Positions 1 to 7,583 of a DNA stretch of 22,140 bases are shown in pieces. The DNA is taken from positions 1 to 22,140 of the IMG/VR virus record IMGVR_UViG_3300042350_001348; one strand, written 5' to 3'. The notes below the pieces were generated by a model. The model had not been told where the DNA came from and made no database searches. It saw nothing but the letters and a program-made list of their open reading frames with translations. The position numbers and the translations under genes are program-made. The stretch comes from a virus. Position 1 is the first letter of the stretch. Each line of letters opens with the position of its first letter.

Positions 1-19
1 AAAAACTCTGGCATAAAGC

Positions 20-1243
20 ATGCTGCTTACCCTGCTCCAAAGCGCCGGGGCAGGGCCTTCCGCGCAAACACTCACTCAGGCAGCGCGATTTGACAACGCT
101 CAAGCGTTCTATAGCGCTGTTGTCTCGTCTGTCAGCGATGTTGTTCAGACGGCTCGTTTTGACAACGTTCAAGCGTTCTACAGCGCTGTTCTCTCGCCTG
201 TCAGCGATGTTGTTCAAGCAACAAGATTTGACAACGCTCAAACTTTCTATAGCGCTGTTGTCTCGCCTGTTAGCAATGTTGTTCAAACGGCACGTTTCGA
301 CAACGCTCAAACTTTCTACAGCGCTGTTGTCTCGTCTGTCAGCGATGTTGTTCAAGCAACAAGATTTGACAACGCTCAGACTTTCTACAGCGCTGTTGTC
401 ACAATTGATAGAAATCTTGTTCAGACAGCGCGTTTTGATAACATTGAGACTTTCTACAGTCCTGTTGTCACGACTGTTAGCAATGTTGTTCAAGCGGCAC
501 GTTTTGATAACATTCAGACTTTCCATAGCTCTGTTGTCGAGACTGTTAGTAATGTTGTTCAAACGGCGCGTTTCGATAACGCTCAGACATTTTACGCAGC
601 TACAGTTGTATTTTTCAATGCGTTACAGCCATCACTCGTCAGCAATACGCAGACGTTTTATAGTGCCACAGTTGCAGCGGGACCAGTATCACTCGCCCCG
701 TCGATTGTCACCAACAATCAGACGTTTTATGCAGCTACGGCTCTATCTGTCATTACACTGGAGCCGCCATTCGTCAGCAACACGCAGACGTTTTATGCAC
801 CAGATGTTCTTCGTGGAACAGTAACACTACTTGCTGAACGATTTGATAATGTTCAGACATTCTATCAAGCGAATGTTAGACTAGACGAACTTGTTGTTCT
901 ATCCGGTGTTTCTGCAACAGCAGCCGTTGGAACACCGACATTTTCTCTTGATTGTAGATTTGCAGTTACAGGAAATAGCGTAACGTCTTTCAATGGGAAC
1001 GTTGTTGTAACAACAACCGTGTTCTCGTATGATGCTAATGCGTTTGATAAAAACAGAATTGTTTACGTTGAAGCGAAGACACCTGCAATTGCTAGGTATG
1101 TTTATGTTGAAGCTCAACCAAGAACGCTGTATGTTGAACCAAAATCGACAGCGCGAACAGTTGTGATAGATAGAGACATTAGACAAGTGTATATAAGCCG
1201 TGGTACAACAAGCAAAGAACGTACAGTAGATATAGGAACATAA
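20..1243 (+). CDS. Tandem-repeat phage structural protein (RFDN..TFY repeats)
   Basis: This 407-residue protein is built mainly from about twelve tandem units of 22-23 residues (residues 22 to about 295). The consensus is A-R-F-D-N-A-Q-T-F-Y-S-A-V-V followed by a Val/Ser-rich tail. A non-repeated C-terminal part of about 110 residues has beta-strand character and several V-Y-V-E-A/P segments. There is no signal peptide, membrane segment or catalytic motif. An in-frame TAA at 14-16 fixes ATG 20 as the first possible start; the bases before it read as the end of another frame (K-T-L-A-stop), so an upstream gene may end there. No good ribosome site is visible in the short leader. It lies directly upstream of tail genes and ends one base before the next ATG. 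The role is inferred: a repetitive virion surface or tail-associated protein. The family is not recognised by name. Confidence 0.75.
   Translation: MLLTLLQSAGAGPSAQTLTQAARFDNAQAFYSAVVSSVSDVVQTARFDNVQAFYSAVLSPVSDVVQATRFDNAQTFYSAVVSPVSNVVQTARFDNAQTFYSAVVSSVSDVVQATRFDNAQTFYSAVVTIDRNLVQTARFDNIETFYSPVVTTVSNVVQAARFDNIQTFHSSVVETVSNVVQTARFDNAQTFYAATVVFFNALQPSLVSNTQTFYSATVAAGPVSLAPSIVTNNQTFYAATALSVITLEPPFVSNTQTFYAPDVLRGTVTLLAERFDNVQTFYQANVRLDELVVLSGVSATAAVGTPTFSLDCRFAVTGNSVTSFNGNVVVTTTVFSYDANAFDKNRIVYVEAKTPAIARYVYVEAQPRTLYVEPKSTARTVVIDRDIRQVYISRGTTSKERTVDIGT
83..900 (+). repeat. About 12 tandem 69-bp coding repeats
   Basis: The units are 69 bp (23 codons), with one or two of 66 bp. Units 1-5 are nearly identical at the DNA level, with the recurring core caacgctcaaactttcta. 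Units 6-12 have drifted and units 9-11 use V-S-N-T-Q-T-F-Y or V-T-N-N-Q-T-F-Y in place of R-F-D-N. This gradient suggests recent tandem expansion at the 5' end of an older array. All spacing is a multiple of three, so the frame is kept. Confidence 0.9.
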
Positions 1244-1244
1244 T

Positions 1245-1562
1245 ATGTCGTTTAGATGGACTAATAAAGACAAAGACGAAGTGTTGGACTACAGCGTTGA
1301 TTGGTCACGCTGGCTTGGCGCTGCCACTATCTCTAGTGTATCATGGTTTGTTGATAATGCTTCTGGTGTCAAGACAGCCTTCACTAATGGTAGTGTAGTG
1401 AATGGGCTACAAAATGTAACAGCCACCAACACAAACACTGTTGCTACCATCAATTTGGGACTCGGCACTAATAACACTGAATACAAAATCTATTGTCGCA
1501 TTACAGACAGCACTGGTTCCATTGCAGAGCGTACAGTGAAGCTTCGTATCAAGGAGCAATAA
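1245..1562 (+). CDS. Small phage fibre-tail adaptor-like beta protein
   Basis: This is a 105-residue protein with an N-terminal K-D-K-D-E-V-L-D-Y-S-V-D-W-S-R-W-L motif. A single beta-sandwich-like domain follows, ending in I-Y-C-R-I-T-D-S-T-G-S-I-A-E-R-T-V. The pattern D-E-V-L-D-Y..(V/I)-D-W-S.W-L plus a C-terminal G-x-x-A-E-R-(S/T) strand is known from small phage virion proteins often called fibre-tail adaptors, encoded beside tail and fibre genes. The match is by eye. A Shine-Dalgarno-like AGGA at 1234-1237 precedes ATG 1245, and the stop overlaps the next start in a TAATG. It has no signal peptide or transmembrane segment. A joining role in the tail is inferred from the family and the position. 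Confidence 0.7.
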   Translation: MSFRWTNKDKDEVLDYSVDWSRWLGAATISSVSWFVDNASGVKTAFTNGSVVNGLQNVTATNTNTVATINLGLGTNNTEYKIYCRITDSTGSIAERTVKLRIKEQ

Positions 1563-2284
1563 TGGCATACAACTATCTAGAAATCACCAATACCCTGCTT
1601 CGTTCTTTGAATGAGGTGGAGCTTACTTCTGTTAATTTCCTCACCTCTAAAGGCTTCTATGCTCATGCTAGGGACGCTGTCAACAATGCTCTTCGTGACA
1701 TCAATCAGATTGGGCAAGATTGGCCCTTCAATCACGTAGAGCAGACAGACGTATTGTCCGATGGTGTTAGCCGTTATGCCTTCCCGGCAGATTCTGCCAA
1801 GATTGATTTTGATAGCTTTCGAATCAAAGAAGACGCTACGTTTGGCAACAATACTGTGCGTCTGGAAGTGATTACATATGACGACTATCTGAAGCACTAT
1901 GTAGACCTTGAATATTCAACAGATACTAGCCGACTTGATGTACCTAGAAAGGTATGCCATGCTCCTAGTGAAGAATATGTCGTTGTGCCTCCTCCTAATG
2001 AAGACTACGAACTTGTCTACGAATACTATCGTATTCCTGTAGACCTTATCAATCCTACAGATGTTCCTTTTGTTCCTGAGCGATATAAGCATGTCATTCT
2101 TGATGGTGCCAAATATTATGCTTATATGTTCAGAAGCAATGAACAAGCTGCCAATATTGCTAAAGGCAAGTTTGAAGAAGGATTGAAGAGAATGCGTACT
2201 ATCCTTATTAATAGGTATGAGTACATCACTTCAACATATATCCCGCAAGGCAGTATGATTGTTACCGGATCGAGAATATCATAA
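1562..2284 (+). CDS. Tail adaptor / tail tubular protein A-like
   Basis: The protein has 240 residues from ATG 1562, with AAGGAG at 1551-1556 as ribosome site. A longer reading starting upstream would run through the previous gene and is rejected. The helical N-terminus contains Y-L-E-I-T-N-T-L-L-R-S-L-N-E-V-E-L-T-S, then a helix ending in W-P-F. This is a layout seen in head-to-tail adaptor or tubular-A-like proteins of aquatic podoviruses. The middle is beta-rich and the C-terminal part is helical (R-Y-K-H-V-I-L-D-G-A-K-Y-Y-A-Y-M-F). It sits immediately before the large nozzle-like protein, the same order as gp11-gp12 in T7 relatives. The specific assignment to gp11 rests on order and general shape, not on a strong motif. 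Confidence 0.7.
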   Translation: MAYNYLEITNTLLRSLNEVELTSVNFLTSKGFYAHARDAVNNALRDINQIGQDWPFNHVEQTDVLSDGVSRYAFPADSAKIDFDSFRIKEDATFGNNTVRLEVITYDDYLKHYVDLEYSTDTSRLDVPRKVCHAPSEEYVVVPPPNEDYELVYEYYRIPVDLINPTDVPFVPERYKHVILDGAKYYAYMFRSNEQAANIAKGKFEEGLKRMRTILINRYEYITSTYIPQGSMIVTGSRIS

Positions 2285-4240
2285 ATGGATAGGTGGCAAA
2301 CATACCCTGTTGAGTTTCGTGGTGGCTTGGTAACAAGCCTATCGCCGCTTCAACAGGGCATTCAAGAACCCGGCAGTGCCCGTGTTTTGCGTAACTATGA
2401 ACCATCTGTTGACGGTGGGTATAGGCGTATTTTAGGATGTCAGAAGTTTGATACAGCAGTAGTTCCTTATTACGGAAATGCTGTTGTTCAAGGAGGCGGG
2501 CAAACAGGAACAACGCTGTTGCTTGCTGGTGTTACAGCACCACCTGTTGTAGGCAGCACCATTACCATTGGTGCCAACACCTACACCATTGCTTCTGGTG
2601 GTGTTAGCTATAACAGCACATTGCAGTCGTTGACGCTCACTCTGACATCATCTTTGGTGTCTAGTCCTGCTGACGGCGCTGCTGTTACGTTCAGTAATAA
2701 CAATAGTCTTATTACAGGCGTTGCAGCATGGGATGGCTCTGTCGTTGCTGTAAGAAGCAGTGATGTTTATAAAAGCACTGGTAGCGGATATACACGAATA
2801 AATGTTCCTTCACATGGCACTGTATTAGTAAATGGTGGTTCTCAAACAGGCTCGTCGCTGGCTGTCGATGGTTTGACATCAGTGCCGCAAATTGGGGATA
2901 CATTCACCATTGCTGGTGTCAATCTAACATACATCATCACTGCATTGCCAACTGTCACTGCTGGTGGCGCTACATTGGCAATATCGCCTGCGCTTAATAG
3001 TAGTCCTGCTGATAATGCTGTCATCACCTTTAGAAGCACTAAATTCACTACAGGCACCAAAGCTAGATTTGAACGCTATCGCATTGGTTCTACGGAGAAA
3101 ATCGTTGGTGTTAATGGTGTTAGCTTTCCTTTTGTTTACGATAACACTACCTTTAAGAAGCTCACAACAGTGCCTGATATTGAAGGTGCTGAATATGTAG
3201 CTTGGTTTAAGAATAGTTTGTTCTTTGCTAAGGGAGATGCTGTTTACTTTTCTTCTCCGTTTTCCGATACAGACTTTAGCGCTGCTAGTGGTGGTGGTGT
3301 AATTAATGTTGGTGGAAACATAACAGGACTCGTTGTCTTTAGAGAACAACTCATTATTTTCTGCGAACAGGCTATTAAGCGTATCACTGGGTCCACCATT
3401 GCAGACTATCAACTGCAGCCAATTACAGAAAAGATTGGATGTGTATCTCCTGACACCATCAAAGAAGTTGGTGGGGATGTTATGTTCTTGGGGCCTGATG
3501 GCTTGCGATTGTTGTCTGCCACAGATCGTATTGGCGACTTCGGTTTGGCTTCTGTATCTAATCGGATACAGACAGAACTAACACAGCTTATTAGAGGTAG
3601 CACCTCCTTTTCTTCTGTCACTATCAAATCTAAAAGTCAATATCGATTGTTTGGATATTCCGCTAATATCACTTCCGATAGTGCTAAGGGAATATTGGGA
3701 ACACAGTTTTCTGATAGAGTGGAATGGGCAGAACTTAGAGGAATTAAAGCTTATACAGCAGACAGCGACTATCATGAACGCGAAGAACTAATCATTTTTG
3801 CTAATAATGATGGATATGTTTATAAGCTTGAAGAAGGAAACACTTTTGATGGAGTCAACATCAAAGCTTCTTTCTACACTCCTTATTTGCCCATCAGCGA
3901 TCCGCGAATTAGAAAGACTTTGTATAAGCTTTACACATACTTAGACCCTCAAGGAAGTGTAACCATTACCTTGAGCATGAAGCTTGACTTCGATGACAAA
4001 GGTAGTGTACAACCGGACGCTATTACGCTTTCTAACGCTACCAGTAATGTTGGTATTTTTGGAAATGCGTTGGCTAATTATGGCGCCGTTGTTTTTGGTG
4101 AGAAGCTATTGAGAGTGTTTGATTCTCAAATAGTTGGGAGTGGTTTCTCAGTTTCGTTGCAGTTTGAGAGCAATAGCAATGATCCTCCATACAGCTTTGA
4201 CGCTGTTACAATTGAATACGCATCTCACGATAGGCGCTAA
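2285..4240 (+). CDS. Tail nozzle / tail tubular protein B-like
   Basis: This is a 651-residue, beta-rich protein. The N-terminus (Q-T-Y-P-V-E-F-R-G-G-L-V-T-S-L-S-P) resembles tail nozzle or DNA-stabilisation proteins of podoviruses. Two related inserts of about 72 residues, at 66-139 and 180-251, share Q-T-G-(S/T)-(S/T)-L, T-(I/F)-T-I-(G/A), L-T/A-I..S-P-A-D and A-(V/A)-(I/V)-T-F. The rest, with repeated hydrophobic and aromatic strands (for example G-L-V-V-F-R-E-Q-L-I-I-F and V-M-F-L-G-P-D-G-L-R-L-L), suggests a beta-propeller-like body. The length is near that of T7 gp12 (about 790) without matching it. ATG 2285 directly follows the previous stop, and the ribosome site is weak, suggesting translational coupling. 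Role: distal tail tube through which DNA leaves. Confidence 0.7.
   Translation: MDRWQTYPVEFRGGLVTSLSPLQQGIQEPGSARVLRNYEPSVDGGYRRILGCQKFDTAVVPYYGNAVVQGGGQTGTTLLLAGVTAPPVVGSTITIGANTYTIASGGVSYNSTLQSLTLTLTSSLVSSPADGAAVTFSNNNSLITGVAAWDGSVVAVRSSDVYKSTGSGYTRINVPSHGTVLVNGGSQTGSSLAVDGLTSVPQIGDTFTIAGVNLTYIITALPTVTAGGATLAISPALNSSPADNAVITFRSTKFTTGTKARFERYRIGSTEKIVGVNGVSFPFVYDNTTFKKLTTVPDIEGAEYVAWFKNSLFFAKGDAVYFSSPFSDTDFSAASGGGVINVGGNITGLVVFREQLIIFCEQAIKRITGSTIADYQLQPITEKIGCVSPDTIKEVGGDVMFLGPDGLRLLSATDRIGDFGLASVSNRIQTELTQLIRGSTSFSSVTIKSKSQYRLFGYSANITSDSAKGILGTQFSDRVEWAELRGIKAYTADSDYHEREELIIFANNDGYVYKLEEGNTFDGVNIKASFYTPYLPISDPRIRKTLYKLYTYLDPQGSVTITLSMKLDFDDKGSVQPDAITLSNATSNVGIFGNALANYGAVVFGEKLLRVFDSQIVGSGFSVSLQFESNSNDPPYSFDAVTIEYASHDRR
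2480..2701 (+). repeat. Inserted beta-domain, copy A
   Basis: Residues 66-139 of the nozzle-like protein. This is the first of two homologous modules in the same protein; the second is at 2822-3037. Shared features are Q-T-G near the start, a T-(I/F)-T-I strand and S-S-P-A-D before a final T-F strand. The copies differ at most positions in DNA, so the duplication is old. Confidence 0.75.
2822..3037 (+). repeat. Inserted beta-domain, copy B
   Basis: Residues 180-251 of the nozzle-like protein. It is the second copy of the module at 2480-2701, separated from it by about 40 residues that read like one propeller blade (A-A-W-D-G-S-V-V-A-V). Its end, N-S-S-P-A-D-N-A-V-I-T-F, matches copy A closely. 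Confidence 0.75.
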
Positions 4241-4251
4241 AGGAAAAGTAC

Positions 4252-6537
4252 ATGGCTGGCTACATTAGGCAAGACACAACAAACAACATTGCTGACGGAA
4301 ACGTCATCAATGCTTCAGACTTTGACAACGAATATAACGCTATTGAAGCAGCATTTAATGCAACGACAGGGCATACTCATGACGGCACTTCTGCTGAAGG
4401 TGCTGCCATTACGAAGATTGGACCTACACAGGATGTTGTAGCTAGTGCGACAGCGTTGACGCCTAAGACGGATAACACTGTTGACTTGGGTAGCTCTGCG
4501 CTGGAGTACAAAGACCTGTACATTGACGGCACAGCCAACATTGACAGCCTTGTTGCCGACACTGCTGACATCAATGCAGGCACTATTGATGGTGTCACTA
4601 TTGGCGGTGCTAGCGCTGGTGCTGCTACGTTCACCACTGTTGGGGCTACGACAGGTAACATCACCACCGTCAATGCTACCACTGTTGACACCACCAACAT
4701 CGAGGTAAGCAACGTCAAAGCCAAGGACGGCACTGCGTCAATTACGCTGGCTGACTCCACCGGCGTGGCTTCATTCTTGGCAGCACCTGTGTTGTCGGCG
4801 CTGACGGCCTCGCAGGCGGTGTTTACTGACGCCTCAAAGAACTTGGTGTCCAACGCCATCACGGGCACGGGCAATGTGGTGATGTCCACCTCCCCCACGC
4901 TGGTGACGCCTATCCTTGGCACTCCCACCTCGGTCACGCTGACCAACGCCACGGGCTTGCCGCTCTCGACGGGCGTGACGGGCACCCTTGCAACGACGAA
5001 CGGCGGCACGGGGCTGACTTCCTTCACCTCCGGTGGGGTGGTGTATGCCTCCAGCACAAGTGCGCTGACCACGGGGAGTGCGCTGACGTTTGATGGAACA
5101 AATGTGCTTGGTGTTGGAACATCTACTCCAAACACTATTGGATATGGCGGCGCGGTGCTTGGCCTTTATGGGGCTTCAAACACAGGCGGCAACATTTGGC
5201 TAACTAGCGATGCCACGGCTGCTGGCAACCGTGCAGGACGTATTGGCTTTGGCACTGAGGGCAACTCCACCAACAAAGAATTGGTGCGCCTGACCACAGT
5301 GACTTCCGGTTCAACCGCCGGTAATTTGGGTGGCGACCTTCTGTTTTTGACAAAGCCGGATGGGGGCGCGCTGACGGAGCGTTTAAGGCTCGACTCCTCC
5401 GGCAACCTCGGGATTGGGACGAGTTCGCCTGATTCAAAACTGCACGTTGTCAGCGGTGCAAGCACTACGCTTGCTCAACTTCGTATTGGTTTTAACGGAA
5501 CATCCGTTAATTATTACGATGCCAATACGCATTATTTCCGAGATGGTTCTGGCCCGACGAACAGAATGATTCTCGACGCCTCCGGCAACCTCGGCTTGGG
5601 GGTGACGCCGAGTGCTTGGCAATCTGGACGTACAGCGTTTCAGTTTGGTGCTGTTGCTTTTTTGCGGGGTGACTCTTCTGCATCAGAGATTGGCGCAAAC
5701 GCATTCTTTAACGGCACAAACTGGATTTACACCACAACTGGTGCAGCAAGCAGACTAAATCAAGCAGCAAGTGTTTTTTCTTGGCACACCGCCCCCTCCG
5801 GCACCGCAGGCAACACGATCAGCTTCACGCAGGCGATGACGCTGGATGCTAGTGGGAATTTGGCTCTCGGCGGCACGACAAACAAAGTTACCGGATTGAG
5901 CGGTAGTGGCACGGGCATGACCATTCAAGCGTCTGCTGCGCCGATTCTTGGAATTTGGGACACTTCAGACGCAACTTACTATTTAAATCTTGGTCAAATA
6001 TCAGAAAACTCGTATTTGTGGAACATCGGTAACGGGTTTTTGTCTTTCGGCACCAACAACACCGAACGCGCCCGCATCACGAGCGGGGGTAATTTGTTGG
6101 TTGGAACCACCACCAACAACGCTTCCGGTGGCGTGATCCAAGTCTCCAACGGCATCACCTTCCCCGCAACTCAATCCGCCTCAAGCGACGCCAACACGCT
6201 GGATGATTATGAGGAAGGTACTTGGACGCCAAATCAAGGTTCGGGGTTAACAGTTGTAGGAGCATTTAGCTCTTCCGCCGTATATACCAAAATTGGAAAC
6301 CTTGTTTATGTGCGAGGGTATGTGCAAGGGGCAACCAGTATTTCCATAGCAGCGGGTGGAGTGCTAACTTCAAATCTGCCGTTTTCAAACGGCTTTGACG
6401 CTTGCGGTGGTAATTGCACAAATTATAACGTAAACCAAACTTCTGGGGCTTATATACAAAATGGTACAAGTGCTAATGCAACATCAGCAATAACTGCGTC
6501 ACAACAAATCATATTTGGCTTTACTTATCGAGTTTAA
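4252..6537 (+). CDS. Tail fibre protein
   Basis: This 761-residue fibre begins with a virion-attachment-like N-terminus: D-F-D-N-E-Y-N-A-I-E-A-A-F-N-A-T-T-G-H-T-H-D-G-T-S. Such a segment is common in fibres of aquatic podoviruses. The shaft is Thr/Gly/Ala-rich, with N-G-G-T-G-L near residue 250 and four spaced copies of a (L/I)-(D/T)-(A/S)-(S/G)-G-N-L-x-(L/I/V)-G motif (about residues 380, 440, 530 and 607). The C-terminal domain starts with D-D-Y-E-E-G-T-W-T-P near residue 651, a conserved fibre-tip motif, and no S74-type self-cleaving chaperone is seen. A good ribosome site (AAAGGAAAAG) precedes ATG 4252. DNA from about 4,690 to 6,240 is visibly richer in G+C than both flanks, consistent with module exchange. 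It probably binds the host surface. Confidence 0.88.
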   Translation: MAGYIRQDTTNNIADGNVINASDFDNEYNAIEAAFNATTGHTHDGTSAEGAAITKIGPTQDVVASATALTPKTDNTVDLGSSALEYKDLYIDGTANIDSLVADTADINAGTIDGVTIGGASAGAATFTTVGATTGNITTVNATTVDTTNIEVSNVKAKDGTASITLADSTGVASFLAAPVLSALTASQAVFTDASKNLVSNAITGTGNVVMSTSPTLVTPILGTPTSVTLTNATGLPLSTGVTGTLATTNGGTGLTSFTSGGVVYASSTSALTTGSALTFDGTNVLGVGTSTPNTIGYGGAVLGLYGASNTGGNIWLTSDATAAGNRAGRIGFGTEGNSTNKELVRLTTVTSGSTAGNLGGDLLFLTKPDGGALTERLRLDSSGNLGIGTSSPDSKLHVVSGASTTLAQLRIGFNGTSVNYYDANTHYFRDGSGPTNRMILDASGNLGLGVTPSAWQSGRTAFQFGAVAFLRGDSSASEIGANAFFNGTNWIYTTTGAASRLNQAASVFSWHTAPSGTAGNTISFTQAMTLDASGNLALGGTTNKVTGLSGSGTGMTIQASAAPILGIWDTSDATYYLNLGQISENSYLWNIGNGFLSFGTNNTERARITSGGNLLVGTTTNNASGGVIQVSNGITFPATQSASSDANTLDDYEEGTWTPNQGSGLTVVGAFSSSAVYTKIGNLVYVRGYVQGATSISIAAGGVLTSNLPFSNGFDACGGNCTNYNVNQTSGAYIQNGTSANATSAITASQQIIFGFTYRV

Positions 6538-6540
6538 TTA

Positions 6541-6567
6541 ACTAAGTCGGATGGCTTAGTCGGACAC
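6541..6567 (+). other. Short inverted and direct repeat between fibre and next gene
   Basis: The gap between the fibre stop and the next start holds ACTAAG (6541-6546) and CTTAGT (6555-6560), able to pair with an 8-base loop, and overlapping direct copies of AGTCGGA. There is no T-run after it, so it is at best a weak hairpin and not a convincing intrinsic terminator. A strong ribosome site (AAAGGAG, 6578-6584) follows. Confidence 0.35.
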
Positions 6568-6589
6568 ATTTTCAACAAAAGGAGCCATC

Positions 6590-6841
6590 ATGGCAATCAC
6601 GAAAGAAACCAAAGTAGATCAGATCACAGTCACCGAGAACGGCATTGTGCTGTACCGTGAGGCCACACGAATTCTTGAGGACGGTGAGGAACTGACCAAG
6701 AAATACCACCGCAACAGTCTCACGCCGGGGCAAGACCTGACGGGTGTGCCTTCCAACGTGCAGGCCATCTGCAACGTGGCGTGGACGCCGGAAGTCATTG
6801 CTGCACACCAAGCCCAACAAACTGCTGGAGCCCAACCATGA
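6590..6841 (+). CDS. Conserved small phage protein downstream of the tail fibre
   Basis: An 83-residue soluble protein beginning M-A-I-T-K-E-T-K-V-D-Q-I-T-V. It has I-L-E-D-G-E-E-L in the middle and V-Q-A-I-C-N-V-A-W-T near the end. Small proteins with this layout (a beta N-terminus, x-E-D-G-x-E-L, a Y-H-R segment and A-I-C-N-x-x-W-T) are frequent next to fibre genes in aquatic and proteobacterial phages, but no function is established. The start is fixed by AAAGGAG six bases upstream. The stop overlaps the next ATG (ATGA), so translation is probably coupled. An accessory role in fibre assembly is possible from position only. Confidence 0.75.
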   Translation: MAITKETKVDQITVTENGIVLYREATRILEDGEELTKKYHRNSLTPGQDLTGVPSNVQAICNVAWTPEVIAAHQAQQTAGAQP

Positions 6842-7170
6842 CAACCTTCACTTGGATCATCGAATGGATGCAGTGCAAGCCCACTGAGGGCGACAACACC
6901 GACGTAGTTGTCACTGCTGGCTGGCGCTGCAACGGCGCTGACGGCGACTACGCCTCTACGGTGTACGGCACCTGTTCATTCCCCGCGCCCGAGGGCTCCT
7001 TCACGCCCTACCCATACCTGACGCAAGACATGGTGCTGGGCTGGTGCTGGGACAACGGCGTGAACAAGGACGCAACTGAAGCTGCGGTGCAGTCGCTGAT
7101 CGCAAATCAGATCAACCCGCCCGTCGTGCAATTGCCGCTGCCATGGTCATCCGCCCCGCAAACGGCCTGA
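6838..7170 (+). CDS. Conserved phage hypothetical protein, Trp/Cys-rich
   Basis: A 110-residue protein starting at ATG 6838, which overlaps the previous stop by ATGA. An upstream in-frame ATG at 6781 would put 57 bases inside the previous gene and is not preferred. Motifs are T-F-T-W-I-I-E-W-M-Q-C, V-V-V-T-A-G-W-R-C-N-G-A-D-G-D-Y, Y-G-T-C-S-F and a C-terminal N-P-P-V-V-Q-L-P-L-P-W. This arrangement recurs in phage proteins of unknown function. Four cysteines (C12, C30, C42 and C64 counted from M1) could pair or bind metal, but that is not shown. It is G+C-rich relative to the rest of the window, like its neighbours at 6590-7582. Confidence 0.75.
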   Translation: MTTFTWIIEWMQCKPTEGDNTDVVVTAGWRCNGADGDYASTVYGTCSFPAPEGSFTPYPYLTQDMVLGWCWDNGVNKDATEAAVQSLIANQINPPVVQLPLPWSSAPQTA

Positions 7171-7406
7171 TTGGCTGGACCCTTCGTCGCACGGGCTTCG
7201 CGGGAGTAACGCTCCCGTGGGGCATCTACATCTTGCCCGAGCGCTTGCAAGATGCTAGACTAGTACGGCATGAACAAGAACACGCTAAGCAAATAGACGA
7301 GCTTGGTGTGTTTAACTTTTATGTTCGTTATCTGTGGTTCACCCTCCGCTACGGCTATCGAAACAACCCTCTGGAGGAACAAGCCCGAAAGGCAGAAGAC
7401 AAATGA
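7143..7406 (+). CDS. Minimal HExxH metallopeptidase-like phage protein
   Basis: An 87-residue protein with a zinc-binding H-E-Q-E-H at residues 43-47. It is followed by Q-I-D-E-L-G-V-F-N-F-Y-V-R-Y-L-W and N-N-P-L-E-E-Q-A, where Glu78 or Glu79 is a candidate third zinc ligand. The H-E-x-x-H...F-Y..Y-L-W...N-P-x-E-x-x-A pattern is that of a small gluzincin-like family found in phages. Its substrate is unknown. Residues 17-31 are hydrophobic but short. It overlaps the previous gene by 28 bases and the next start by ATGA. Position just upstream of the holin and lysozyme suggests a lysis or virion-processing role, an inference. Confidence 0.72.
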   Translation: MVIRPANGLIGWTLRRTGFAGVTLPWGIYILPERLQDARLVRHEQEHAKQIDELGVFNFYVRYLWFTLRYGYRNNPLEEQARKAEDK

Positions 7407-7582
7407 ACGACACCAAAATCACCCTGACCCTCGGCCTCGTCAACGGCATCCTGCAGTATTTGGGCACACGCCCATACGCTGAAGTTTTCCCGTTGGTGCA
7501 GGAGATTCAGAAACAGGCTGCTCCACAGGTGCCTGCTCCACAGGGCGCTGAAGAGCCGCAGCTTGCGGGTTTGAACGACTGA
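7403..7582 (+). CDS. Small conserved phage protein (59 residues)
   Basis: This starts at ATG 7403, overlapping the preceding stop (ATGA). A longer reading from 7334 lies inside the previous gene and is rejected. It reads M-N-D-T-K-I-T-L-T-L-G-L-V-N-G-I-L-Q-Y-L-G, then P-Y-A-E-V-F-P-L-V-Q-E-I, with a Pro/Ala/Gln-rich tail. The pattern L-T-L..V-N..L..L-G..P-Y..V..L-(I/V)..I is common in tiny phage proteins encoded beside holins. It is probably two short helices with no membrane segment. Function unknown. Confidence 0.7.
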   Translation: MNDTKITLTLGLVNGILQYLGTRPYAEVFPLVQEIQKQAAPQVPAPQGAEEPQLAGLND

Positions 7583-7583
7583 A

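Noticed and set aside
90-824. 244-codon + strand open frame inside the repeat array
   Set aside because: It is an alternate frame of the 69-bp repeats, with Leu/Arg/Ser-rich nonsense; the periodic protein in the other frame keeps aromatic and acidic positions.
83-900. CRISPR-like periodicity
   Set aside because: The units are contiguous coding repeats without unique spacers, and the unit length is a multiple of three.
4377-5135. 252-codon - strand open frame across the tail fibre
   Set aside because: It is a Val/Ala/Pro-rich shadow of a Thr/Gly/Ala-rich fibre; it has no ribosome site or recognisable motif.
6541-6567. Intrinsic terminator after the tail fibre
   Set aside because: The six-base stem is not followed by a T-run and a strong ribosome site comes soon after, so read-through is more likely.
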